64,000 nt of DNA, from positions 63,428-127,427 of the forward strand of contig NW_001914878.1 of NCBI RefSeq assembly GCF_000208925.1. The letters are read 5' to 3'. Below the pieces are notes generated by a model. The model saw only the letters and a list, made by a program, of their open reading frames with translations, was not told the origin of the DNA and made no database searches. A program made the translations under genes and the position numbers. This document shows positions 30,101 to 39,395 of the stretch, one piece after another (positions within the stretch are counted from its first letter, which is position 1; every line of letters starts with the position of its first letter). This stretch comes from Entamoeba histolytica HM-1:IMSS. Taxonomy: Eukaryota > Evosea > Mastigamoebida > Endamoebidae.

Positions 30101-32799
30101 TGAGGTGGTGGTAATAAGCACATAATCATCCATAATGAATTAAAATAATATTCTCCAAGAATAAATGTTGCACTTTGAAGTATTGGATTCTTTGGTGGTT
30201 CAACAATACAGTCTCTTAATAACCCTAATAAACGTTCGTATGTTTTTGAATAATCAGCAGTATTTGTGAGCATAACAACTGAACCGAGAGGATAATGCAT
30301 TCCAAGCCTTAAATCACTAAGATAATTATCATAATTATCATATTTAGTAAATCCATAAAATCTAATATATCCATTTGATGGAGGAATATTGTCATGGGTT
30401 TCGACTGCAAATGATGCCAATGCGTCAGAATAATTTAATTTTTCAATAAAAGCAGGAATGATACAAGTATCATGTACTAAGTCTCCATGCTCTTCAAATG
30501 ATCTAGATAATAATGCATTTTTAATTTCATTTAATAAGTCAGCAGAAAAGTCATTGTGATATCTCAACATATAATCAAGAATTAACAATGCTCGTGTTAG
30601 TCCAACAATTCCTTTTGCAGTTAACTTAGGTGGTATATTTTGGAACATTTTAAATAACTTTCTCATATAATTAATTCTTGATACTCTACTTAAATTATGA
30701 AAGATAAATAACATCATACATACTGTTTCATAACCAATACACTCTTCTCCTTTCCACTCATCAGTTGAAGCAATTAACCGTTCTAATGCATTAAGAAAAA
30801 CATCCCATTCTTTTAAAGCTACAGGGTCATCTTTTCCTTCAATAATGTTAGTATAACTTATTCTATGAATCCATAAACGAGCAGTAAAGACAGCAAGTTC
30901 AACTGGAACAACTAAAGGATAATTATCTCTTCTTTTTTCAAGAAGAATTTGAAGGTTTGTATCTGTGATATGTCTGTTATTAACTAACTGTTTCAATAAT
31001 ACACGCAAATTAGTGATTGATTCTGCGTCAGATATTAATGGTCCAAATGGTGGTTTGTTATCATTATTTAATGAAACTCTTGGAGATTGTGCAATGATAA
31101 TCATCCATAATGAATCCATATGTTGTCTTGAAAAATATTGTTTGACATATACCCTTAATGCTTTACAAGGAGATTCAGCAAAGATATGAACTGCAAGATA
31201 CAATGGAACAATACGAGTTAGTTCATAATCCACATCATATTTTTGATATGTTTTCATTGTTTCATCTCGATCAAACCTCATCAATCGAATTTTTTCTTTA
31301 GCCTCTTCATAACCAATACCAATAAATGAAGTTAATAAAAGTGAGAATAAGGTATCTAAAAATACTCCATTTGGTGAAAGAATTAATTCTGTTAAATATT
31401 CAAATGTCTGAACAGCAAATGCATCAAATTTGTATGTATAAACCTCTAGTTGACAACTAATTCTTGAATAATTTTTGTAAGTTGATGCATCAACAACAGT
31501 GCTCAAATTAGATTGAAGACGAGAGAAAATATCTCTAGAAAATGTAAGTGCTAATGCTGTTGAATGCAAACAAGGGAGTGGTATTTCTTCTTTATTTTGA
31601 ACCATTTCTATAATTCGAGTTAGTGTTTGGTCTTTAGAAAATAAAGACCCAAATAAACGTGCAGCGATGTATGCTTCTAAATTGACATAAACAACAGGAT
31701 TACCAATATGTTCTTTTAAAATAAGTGATAGATTAAATAAACACTCACAAAGATAATCACAATATGTATGACATGAAATGGTTGTTTGGCATAAATGTTC
31801 ATGCATTGTAACTAATACATTTGCTAATGTAACAATATCACCAACACACGTTGGTTCAATTGTTTCAAACTTTCTAATGAAATTTAATACACTCCTTACT
31901 AATCTCAATGCTCTTCCAACTCGTTGTTCATGAATAACCTCATCAACATGTTCTACATTCATATCTACTTGTTCAAGAATCATCTGACAATATTGAAGAA
32001 TAGCTCCAATTGATAATAATTCCCAATTAAAAATTGTTTGATTTTCTTCAACTAATTTACCAAATACATTTTTTCCTTTTTCTTCCATTTCACTTTTACT
32101 CATTATATCTCCTGATGCTACAGCACCATGAAGAAGACTTTTTAATGAAACTGTGTTCATTTGTGGTAATGCATCTGGAATTCTTGCTTTCATAGCAACA
32201 GGAATCGTTTCATGAAGCACACCTTCAACAGCTATTTGCATAATATCAGTAGTTTCTTGTGAAACAGCAAATAATGGATAACAAATATTTTGATGAGCAG
32301 TAAATAATTTCATAACTTCAATATATGAAAAGTCTTCTGAATAACCACATAATATACTAACAGCAACTTGAATTTGTTTAAAGATATAATAATTATTAAT
32401 TCCATCATTAAGATTTTCTTTTATTTCACCTGAATTAATTGATTTAATAATCTTACATGAATATCTTAAAATTTCTGTTGTAATATGTTCCAATTGTTGA
32501 TAATTATTTTGTGGTTGTGTTAAACTCCATGATAAATCTACATGTGCTAATTGCCATGAAATTAATGGTAAAAATGGTGCTAAAAATTCATATTGAATTT
32601 TGTTAAGTTCTTTAGTGTCTTTTAATATTTCAACATAACAACTAACTAAATTCATATCAACTGTAGAAGTTAAAAATGTTGGTTGTTGTACACGGGCAAT
32701 TAATTGATCAAAAAATTGACTTTGTAAACCAGCATTTGATTGTAACTCTTCTTTTCGTTTTTGTATCTCCTTTTTTTTAGCAGCCCTTTTTTCTAACAT
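24187..32799 (-). CDS. Giant UBR4/BIG (calossin)-like protein
   Basis: 2870 aa, single open frame of 8.6 kb. Residues 1-1000 are helical, armadillo-like. About 1000-1085 is a charged coiled-coil segment. About 1610-1665 is a Cys cluster (KKYLCVDCSKSC, SCECEECKCK) where UBR4 has its UBR zinc box, but His positions are poor. About 1750-2050 is a beta-propeller-like region resembling the one after the UBR box in UBR4 (IHWLGTTNEFAVFTDKFVRI matches AVWL...LAIVTADFVKI in spacing). The rest is helical. UBR4 proteins are N-degron E3 ligases and calmodulin binders of about 5000 residues, so this is a short version. The C-terminal E3 module was not recognised. The assignment rests on order and local similarity. 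Confidence 0.6.
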   Translation of the reverse strand: MLEKRAAKKKEIQKRKEELQSNAGLQSQFFDQLIARVQQPTFLTSTVDMNLVSCYVEILKDTKELNKIQYEFLAPFLPLISWQLAHVDLSWSLTQPQNNYQQLEHITTEILRYSCKIIKSINSGEIKENLNDGINNYYIFKQIQVAVSILCGYSEDFSYIEVMKLFTAHQNICYPLFAVSQETTDIMQIAVEGVLHETIPVAMKARIPDALPQMNTVSLKSLLHGAVASGDIMSKSEMEEKGKNVFGKLVEENQTIFNWELLSIGAILQYCQMILEQVDMNVEHVDEVIHEQRVGRALRLVRSVLNFIRKFETIEPTCVGDIVTLANVLVTMHEHLCQTTISCHTYCDYLCECLFNLSLILKEHIGNPVVYVNLEAYIAARLFGSLFSKDQTLTRIIEMVQNKEEIPLPCLHSTALALTFSRDIFSRLQSNLSTVVDASTYKNYSRISCQLEVYTYKFDAFAVQTFEYLTELILSPNGVFLDTLFSLLLTSFIGIGYEEAKEKIRLMRFDRDETMKTYQKYDVDYELTRIVPLYLAVHIFAESPCKALRVYVKQYFSRQHMDSLWMIIIAQSPRVSLNNDNKPPFGPLISDAESITNLRVLLKQLVNNRHITDTNLQILLEKRRDNYPLVVPVELAVFTARLWIHRISYTNIIEGKDDPVALKEWDVFLNALERLIASTDEWKGEECIGYETVCMMLFIFHNLSRVSRINYMRKLFKMFQNIPPKLTAKGIVGLTRALLILDYMLRYHNDFSADLLNEIKNALLSRSFEEHGDLVHDTCIIPAFIEKLNYSDALASFAVETHDNIPPSNGYIRFYGFTKYDNYDNYLSDLRLGMHYPLGSVVMLTNTADYSKTYERLLGLLRDCIVEPPKNPILQSATFILGEYYFNSLWMIMCLLPPPQSFIDQFKDRHLFEKLPIGNLLLHYVNWMTNLCYLTDKQRSKFYKEVDISNMRIKNHIQALVEVLQKIKSQQDSNKLIRIDAIVETIIQFITCASLNGKYLDLYRTQLALRKKNHEEALKVEKLTQTEEDKKKFEKAIKEMKEEEEKRKVDKEEKKRVQNDLKKLAEEEKEIRNEGLLKGLKNLLKKDSKINKNEDIVVEALETKVLESDTRRKRKLLKKREEWSQPIDSPEKLNEGIRDIIFKSPKEFFEICGALLEKYVNCVKSQQLGGIIGLDRGIIVDTMRGNNVNWKKDAIINVLFEGVQQESLNKYISSMVLTDETIHFITDKWGTKLYLWKDEFYHPLQHILDASVSCPIRLCDRAYFATVSSTQKIVKSIITLSTLISIQANVKNNFESTSLMNTLLMIIPDKGFKYTQERAIELALRMGGEQTSPILIEESKLFRGDQFLNFILQREKVDDGTVECVTDCLNVMEQAVKQIKQKVKKVDYYLNKTRQFGESDMKLYLLVGGKVKDKVVLRRIEEYLQTLMEGDEEMKKKFSSAMKGWKNPAFGEWCIQKIIGTEENKKFVESGEKESNELFDFFETVMGKEETVKKDILEKLIESVPLVVESNGQYIKKYFRTIFNYVSKQKEGKIIVNGIMKWFESITIEKAKSLKDCEPFSELLRMVYYLFCQIKDSSRRTGDMNYISEITPKPLQCSKELVGPKPFLQKMFSVGEHSKKKYLCVDCSKSCVERGVDVDYVGMIEKSCECEECKCKKPIVVDNREALCIEKITNREMARLFEIDIGCKKSEVQLDNVVSKAIEAAIRDDNKLGEQIFNFFVNMSHYMFRASVDEISFYDGLFNNSEIQIIKTNERYLSKELITKEQLQLNNLDEVEDEFFISEQNILSYDGTNRLYRVVDEANVFRGSESFSVEYAIRSIKAHKCSDGILLLASMNNVDLLVFDEEKLISIVNESEDTIIHKIHWLGTTNEFAVFTDKFVRIGKYENGTITTEEYSIDSIIYSGVILSYTDKQYVLIVSNQNGELFVHIVDRPLVPGRFKILNKHITLNMTKRETIVFMDYLVDIDAIALSTTKHCIISKFDSCNYSLSQYFIIPRFSPTCWVKLPYKRSFYMTYSQKSYELQYVTFKKECIELDNILNKPIGGIALEPRVGSISIAVFNEGARSIDYISETTTEVTSVKGTDCDITKLAYVQSKCETDNTFNDIDGKKVYYNRLIITNLNKDMVIKVIRLHFKADTIPIKILVKGREVTLHNRGNILTVPLMNNEVVVTDPKIDITLFDCITAEHLSYPSKVEAFGISKNVIGFNELRMKVGLREEGEQLPLIMPIHHICNTTLMLLLRYFELNMDKQTQKFINEVNETMIEKIFDPVNAFVHDSLMQILRYLSPSMSELKQNVISLLIKELKSITPRHAYRLLSVFLLKAVSIMNKQPSAFKTEDAQNAMINLIEKILLHIQNATENRSSMVYQCCKLFVHLLEIRDCNTVMSNVLINYLSDERYGVVALDALCNEIIKPIEFNQFKEKMSLKLKPLSEVNCKIISSLISQQAPTDPQVFLRVCQLIYVCLTTQPIDNPNSDLLNNLVCYLIKQMKMFSTNPLIAFHSFELIRALIKSFDGKAYDSFVESLRNFGEPNFFKGNLLIPSVSLSRIICQQMDCKSIEDILHNMISKEIDLVPKNEITIMYKGKHHAIPLYKTKEMKAVDLTIDILQTLFYLQVSYRTNKMPLLNGDKWKGVLEAIIQLETQGNIPRGVVSKQLLYELSGSSYLYHQATDKKKYERVTKLLEGKERKEITDFLVKTAKLSRKRPSHWQKFASENKDIIQLLLKWIKSEVNEIVLPAVQMTHSLIIDEVKAKDNISETELFEMELINKELKQMSDLRKKVSDEIINTKGIGDIIRMTAYDKCQEVRELLEKMFKIMYRDSYETTQKKLWGYFCGVLEHPQADVLNEEFISTMKTFAFITETHERKVTVPLVL

Positions 32800-33064
32800 T
32801 TGTTTCTTCTTTAGTTCGATGTTTCTTCGGTCCTATTTTATTAATTCTAAATCTTAAAACTTTCCTTTCACTCAGAATCAACACAAACCATCTTAATGTT
32901 TTTTTCAGTTTTTTTTATTTTTTTCAATTATACTGTTTTTTCCTTATTAAATAACATTTTTTAATTTTTTTTTTTGTTTTAAAAAATAGGAAAATAATAT
33001 AATTTTTTAATTTGTGTTTTTAGATTATACTATTTTAAAAGAATCTCTAAATCATTATTTGTAA

Positions 33065-34392
33065 ATGAATATTAGAGAGTTTACTTTTATTATATTTCTA
33101 ATGTTCAATTTCAGTTATGCTAAAAATCATGTTGCTGTTAGTATCAGTAATTTGCCTGAGGACATTGTTTATAATAAAACTTATTTTGATATTATTGATT
33201 ATACTTTTAAAAAACTTGGTGTTTCTGTTACATTACATGCTTATCACCCAGACCCAAATAATATTTCTACAGTTCATACCATTCATGACCAGATGATGAA
33301 GGATGGAACAAATTATGCAATCATTGGAGATACTATTACTTCCACAACAAGTGAATTAATTATATGTCAAGATTCTTATGTATTCAAGCAAAAAGGTCAA
33401 GAAATACCAATCATCAGTAATTCAGCAACTTCAGATACTCTTTCTAATAAAGATGATTATCCTAATTTTATGAGAACAATTCCAGTTGACTCAGCATCAT
33501 ATCAATCAATTATTGAATTTATTCATTCCTTTAAAAAGAAAAAAGTTGCAATGATTTATACAAATGACCCAAGTGGAAATTCAGGATATTTTAGAGTAAA
33601 TAAATTATGTAATCAAAAGAATATTGCACTTCTTGGTATTCAATATGGTGAAAATATGCCAGACATGGGAAATTTAGATGGTATTGATACAATTATTAGC
33701 AATATGTATATGGAAGAATTATTTGATACATGGAAACGTTTTCCAGAAGTACTAGAAACAAAAATGTGGGTATTACCAGATGCTGCAATGGTTATTAGTG
33801 AAGCAGATTTTGAGTTAAATGGATTTAAAGAAGTATTAAATAACAAAACAAATGTTGTTATTGCAAGTCTCTTTTCTGAAAGTAATGATATCTCTAAAGA
33901 ATTGTTTGTTTTCTTTTCTTTTGTATTTCAATAAAAACTTCAATAAGAAGTAAGGCAATTAAAAAAGACAAAAAGTCATTTAATTCTTTAAATGAAAGTA
34001 GAATCAAATTAACATTAATTAGAGAATCAAAATTTGGAAGTCCTTTACCACCTCTTGGAAAAGGATATTATGACGTCGTTGTTTCACTTGTTGAAGGTTG
34101 GAAAAAGTGTGGAAATACTTATAATTTTACTAAATTTATTAGTTCAAAATTCACAGGTGCAACAGGTAAAGTCTTATTCGATTCAAATGGAGATAGAATT
34201 GGAGTGATGGGAATAAGTCGGTTATTACTTGGTAATAATGGGTATCCTGTTATTGCACAATTTGAGGATAATACCATTCGATTTGTCTCAAATTGGCAGT
34301 CTTTCATGATAGGTTATACTGAGTCTGATATTCAAAATTCTTCAACAAGACTATTAATGCTTTTTATTACATTTTATCTTTTTATATTGTGA
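33065..34392 (+). CDS. ANF-receptor/type I periplasmic-binding-fold surface protein with GPI-like tail, two exons (33065-33903, 33948-34392)
   Basis: The first frame ends at 33934, while a second frame continues the same fold to 34392. A GTTTGTTTTC donor at 33904 and an AAG acceptor at 33945-33947 (44 nt) join them in phase, giving 427 aa. An AAG at 33948-33950 also keeps frame. Signal peptide at residues 1-19. Class C GPCR/ANF-like segments follow: EIPIISNSATSDTLSNKDDY, FMRTIPVDSASYQSIIEFIH, KKVAMIYTNDPSGNSGYF and GATGKVLFDSNGDRIGVM. The C terminus is QNSSTR plus a hydrophobic stretch with no tail, like a GPI signal. A ligand-binding ectodomain without a 7-TM region is implied. Alternative: a frameshifted pseudogene. 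Confidence 0.65.
33904..33947 (+). other. Probable intron, 44 nt, AAG acceptor
   Basis: Perfect GTTTGT donor. No in-frame TAG acceptor exists nearby; the in-frame candidates end AAG at 33947 or 33950. Unusual for Entamoeba, so a frameshift is the alternative. Confidence 0.5.
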
Positions 34393-35012
34393 GTATAATT
34401 GTTGAATATTTTTGTTACAGTAATTTTTTTGTTGGAGTGTTTAATATTTTAATTATACAATAAAATAAAACTTCTTTTAAACCTATTTGTATCCATTCAA
34501 CTAACTGTCTAATATAATAATGGTTTTTTCGTTTTTAGTCTATCAGTGACGTTAAAAGATAAACCGTTTTAACTAAAATGGTAATAAAGGAAAAACTAAT
34601 TTTCTTGTTATTATTGAACAGTAAATCAATGTTATATAAAAAAATAATAAATTAATTTTATTATGTTTAAAGAATGTGTCTATTTTATCGAAGACACTTT
34701 GTTATAAAGACTCTTCTTCTAATATTCAAGAAAGAAATTAATGCAAATCATATACCAAAAGAATAACACTTTCATTTCAAAAATGAGCTATCGATAAATA
34801 GTAATGTAGTAGTCATAAAGAGTTGAGCAAGAAATTGACTTTAAGGTATTTCTTCATGAAGTTATAGTTATCAGTATTTTTATAGTCAGTATTTACCTTA
34901 ATAATAAGCAAACATAACTTCTGTAGCAAATACTCAAAATAAACAAAAACGAAAAGTAAGATTTAGTTTTGATCGTAAGATTAAACTGATAGACAAGAAT
35001 AATATTTCTGAT
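34393..35012. other. Intergenic spacer, with possible 5' exon sequence at its right end
   Basis: GAATAACACTTTCATTT at 34761-34777 also occurs at 39494-39510. From about 34904 to 35012 the frame of the next gene is open without an ATG and reads like protein (see that gene). Confidence 0.5.
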
Positions 35013-35429
35013 ATGGAAGAGTTTTCATACCACAGTGAAGAGAGTATTACTTCTATCAAAGAACTACAAGAAACTATAGACTATGGAGATACCAAATCGG
35101 TACTAGAGTTAAACAAACACTATGATAATAATAAACAAATTCAAAATTCTATAAAGTATAACATTTTATATCCTCTTAAAAAAGAACTAATTATAAACAA
35201 ACACCAAGAACATGAAGAAAATATACAATACCAAGAAGAAGAATTACTACATTTAGAAAGAAAAGCAATCAAACTAGCCAAAGAGATTGTCAAAGGGTCA
35301 TGTCTTGAGAGATATTCAAATTTAATTAATTGTCATTGTAAACATTATGAAGAAGAAAAAGTACTAGAAAAACTGAGAGAAATGAACCTAGATTCTGTTA
35401 TCAAAAAGATTCAATTAATAAATAAATAA
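35013..35429 (+). CDS. Small acidic/helical hypothetical protein; 5' end uncertain
   Basis: 138 aa from the first ATG at 35013. It is Glu/Lys-rich, probably helical (EENIQYQEEELLHLERKAIK, LAKEIVKG), with a Cys/His-containing patch (CLERYSNLINCHCKHYEEEK) lacking metal-site spacing. The same frame is open for 36 codons further upstream and reads like real protein (ANTQNKQKRKVRFSFDRKIK), including KVRF, a match to the RVxF docking motif for protein phosphatase 1. No ATG covers that part, and a TAG at about 34923-34925 could be a splice acceptor. So either a first exon is missing from view or this is the 3' remnant of a longer gene. Function unknown. Confidence 0.45.
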   Translation: MEEFSYHSEESITSIKELQETIDYGDTKSVLELNKHYDNNKQIQNSIKYNILYPLKKELIINKHQEHEENIQYQEEELLHLERKAIKLAKEIVKGSCLERYSNLINCHCKHYEEEKVLEKLREMNLDSVIKKIQLINK

Positions 35430-37951
35430 ATTATTCATTATGTCTCTTCAATAAAACAATTAAACTAAGAATAAAAATATTTTTTTAAGGATAGTAAAAA
35501 ACAAAAAATTGTATTTATTCTTTTACAAATAAATTATTTTAAAGTTTTACGTTCATTTAATTTAACAATAATATAACTTACAATAAATGCTTTCACAGGA
35601 TAGGAAGTAAAATGTAGAAAATGAAGATTTGTGTAATTTGAAAATAACTATAATTATTTTATATTTTCTTTAATATTCATTATTATCTTTTTATACTTAA
35701 ATATTTGTTATTTTGAATGAAAATGATTTTTTCATTTCAATATTTCTTATCTTTATTAATTTTATTCTTTCTCAAATTTATATTTTTATTCATTAAACAT
35801 AAACAATTCTGATCTAAATTTTCAGTTAATAAATTAAATTTGGTTATGTAATTTCATTCTATTATCTATGAATGAAATGTTATTTCTGGGTTATCAATTA
35901 CTAAATCATTACTAATGAATTATTAAATATGAAACAATGTTATCAATATCATTAATAAATTATTTGTTTGTCATTTAAGATAATAACTTATTTTATGTAC
36001 TGTGTTCTTAATATCAATTGATATGCAATGAGTCAATATCATTTATAATAAAAGTGTCAACATTCATTTCGTTTATCATTATTTGTAATTTTTTTCAATA
36101 TAAATTAATATTTAATGTGCTAAAATATGTTTCAGTGATTGTGAAGATGAAAAGTCCATAAAAGTATATTTAAATGAATTGAGTCACAAAACAATGAATA
36201 TGACTATCATCAAAAATATGATGTTGAAATGTATTTGTTATAATAGTACACATTTATTATTCTGAATTTATAATACAATGTATAACATTTGATTATTAAT
36301 TTCTCTATAAATATCATAATTTATAATTATAATCTATTTCTAATTGAGCAAAATTCTCATTATTGAATGTACTTGTGTTGTAACATTAAATAAAATCTAT
36401 ACAACTGTGACTAATAATCAAAATAAATGTTGTTATGATAATAATAAATTAAGTAATAACAGTTGATAATTTTAAATAGTCTATTGATATTTCATTATTT
36501 AATATATTTATTTATCATATTATCAATAACAATATTCATTATTATATAAATCACATTTTGTTCAATCAAATAATTTAATATTATTAATTCATTTAAAACA
36601 AACCACAATCAAATATGAATTTAATTAATGAAATATAATCTCATCATTCATCATTTCAAAATGTAAATTAATTTGTTTATGAAATAAACAAAAATACATT
36701 TGAATATCAATAATTGATGTATAATTTACTTGATAAAATTATCAAATCATCTTACATTTCTCATTTCAATAAACGATGAACAAAAAGAAAAATGAGAATT
36801 AATAACTAATCACGTGAAAAACAACATGAGAACAATAAATTCAAACATTACTCAAAACAATAAATTCATATTCTAAAAATCTTGTATTTTATATTGTCAT
36901 AAATTATAATCAGAAATATATAAAATTAAATGTTGACTTGGAACATACAAAAAGAATAAACAATGAAAATAAAAAGAAGTAGCACTCTTTTATATTCTCA
37001 TAAATTAATACCACATAAATAAAACAATTAAATAATTCACAAGTATGAAATGGAATAAATGAAATCTGATTGATACTACATATTTTGTTTAATAAATAAC
37101 ATCAAATAAACATAAAAATAAAAGAATAAAAAATAAAAGACTATATTCATTTTATTGATTAATTTAAAAAAAAGATACCAATAAAATACAATTAAATGAA
37201 TATAAATGAATAATAAGAATGAAAACTTTCTTTCATTTATATTAAATAATTTATTATCATTGCTATATCATTACTATTTTATTTATTATATTACCATTAA
37301 CTGAAATCTCCTTCATCTACTATATTAAACTTTCAATAAAATGATTCTTTACAAAAAGTAATCAAAAAATTTCTTAAATGGAATAAATAAAAATGACTAT
37401 ATCCCCAGAAGATACATTAAAATAATTTTAATTAATTTAAAACAAAAGAGTCAATAAACTTTAATAAATGGAGATAGTCTTTGTTAAAGAAGGTTTAAAG
37501 AAGAAATAATTATAGTCATATGATATTAATTTTTTAAAGATAAAAATAACCTAAAACAATCATAATACACTTTGTAATAATTTAAATCAAAACTAATATA
37601 TCAGATTTTGCTAACAAAAGTAGTTTATAACCAGAAAAGTGATTAATTTGGTTGAATTTGATATTCAAAATAATAACAGTAATTTTTGTAACGTTTAGTT
37701 AAGTTTAATTCATTATAATTATTGAAAAAATATTTGTTATTACAAAACAAGTTTGAAAAGATATTCTAATCCAAATTGAATCAAATAAATAACTTATATG
37801 TATTAGTACAACAAATAATGGTTTGAAATATTAGTAAAACATCTAACAATAACTTAAATAAATATTAACTTTTATATAAATTAAATAAAGAATATAATTG
37901 AGCATGATAAAAACACAGTTAAAGTTTGTTAATAAGCTAATGAAGAAAAAA
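35430..37951. other. Long AT-rich intergenic region, no gene seen
   Basis: 2.5 kb, among the most AT-rich stretches of the window, with frequent ATCAATAAT/ATTATTGAT-like words at 35900-36800 and few long homopolymers there. No open frame with protein-like composition, no RNA gene recognised. It could be an old, unrecognisable repeat or a replication/matrix region; nothing proves either. Confidence 0.4.
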
Positions 37952-39395
37952 TTAATTGGATGAATTGAGTTCATTTGTTTGTAGTTCCATAACTTTTTGT
38001 CTAAGAATACAACACTCTTTTTTTAAACAGTCCACAGACAATCTTAATTCTTTATTTTCACCTTCAAGTTCATACTCTCTATCAATCATCCAACTTGTCA
38101 TTTCTTCAGCAGCATTTATTACATTAACACTAACAACATCTTTTTTTCCTTTGACTATATCAAAGACAGTTTCAAATCCATCTCCAAATACACTTGAGAT
38201 TCGGTTCATTTCAGACCTAATCACTTGAACTATATCATTGTAACTTTCATCTTGTTCTGACCGTTTAACTCCTTTAAATGAAGTTGCAAAAGAAAGAGGT
38301 CCAGTAATAATACCTCTATAGAATGTATTAACAGAACTAATAAATAATGTCTCTTCTCTTGTAGTTAATGTTTCATGTTTGTCATCACTAAACCTTGAAA
38401 AGATTTTACCGTTTGCCATTTTTAATAAACTTTGTAACTTCTTTAATAATTGAGGAGTTTGAGCTAATGGTGGAAGGATAAAACGAAGGAATATTAATGT
38501 TTCTAATACATGTTTTGAAGCTTCCTCTCCTCTAATAAGGTAGACTGAATTGTATATATGCCTTAAAATATAACGTAAATGAGGTGGCAACAAACAGGTA
38601 TTTTTTGTAATTGAGACTGCCATTTTTTCTAATACATCTTTAATAGTACAAGCCAACAATAAACCATTTAAAGAATCATCTCCTGTTAATATACTCGGTT
38701 GGTTTTTTGTTTTAACTTCTTTAATTATCTCTTGAATTGGAGAAATAATGAGTTGAAGAAATTCATTACAATAATTCTTTAAATATTCTGAAAATACTCT
38801 AGTGAAAACACTGTTTCCTCTAAAAAGTTCATTATTATAGTTAGTTGTTTCAATTTCAATATCAGAGAGGTTAGTAATTAAATGAGTTAACTTTCCTCTT
38901 GACTTGAAGAATTTAAGTAAAATACGAATATGGTAACTATTGTAATCACTTTTACTTATTAACTAAGTAAAGTGAGTAGAATATTCTAACTGAAAATATT
39001 TGTTGAGATTATTAAACCAATATTCTCAAATAAAATTTTTAATAATAGTAACAAACTGCTTGAGAGTATGAATATAATAAACGACTATTTTTTTCTAAAA
39101 ACATTGATGCTAAAACTTCTTCATTTGATGGTCTTAAAGTATTAACATGTCTATCAACTTGTCTATGAACGGTATGTAAGTATTTTTTAACTGGTGTATT
39201 TATACCTTCAGTTGAACAACAATAAATGGGGGATTGACAAGTATTATGACTTCCAATAGAACTTTTTGAAGAACAAATTGAACCATCAGGTGTCATGCTT
39301 GCCGAATTTGATATTTGTAATGTTTGGTCTTGACTAAGGAAAACATCAGAAGAACAGTTAGGGACACTAGTCTTTCTCCTAAGAGTACGAGCCAT
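37952..39395 (-). CDS. RasGAP-domain protein, two exons (39395-39057, 38962-37952)
   Basis: Two separate frames join through a canonical intron: donor GTTTGTTA at 39056, acceptor TAG at 38965-38963, 94 nt, phase 0, giving 449 aa. Exon 1 is a Ser-rich basic N terminus (MARTLRRKTSVPNCSS). The junction gives YSYSQA-LISKSDYNSYHIR. Exon 2 holds the RasGAP domain: NNELFRGNSVFTRVFSEYLK, with the arginine finger in LFR, LQLIISPIQEI, the helix LPPHLRYILRHIYNSVY, the FLR motif in LETLIFLRFILPPLAQTPQ, and LLKMANGKIF. The C terminus is a coiled coil (ELEGENKELRLSVDCLKKE). The key Arg residues are kept, so it should stimulate GTP hydrolysis by a Ras or Rap protein. AAATGAAAGTGTT lies about 100 bp upstream. 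Confidence 0.82.
38963..39056 (-). other. Spliceosomal intron, 94 nt (RasGAP gene)
   Basis: GTTTGTTA donor after the Ala codon of SYSQA; TACTTAG acceptor directly in frame. Without splicing, the downstream RasGAP half has no ATG start. Confidence 0.8.
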
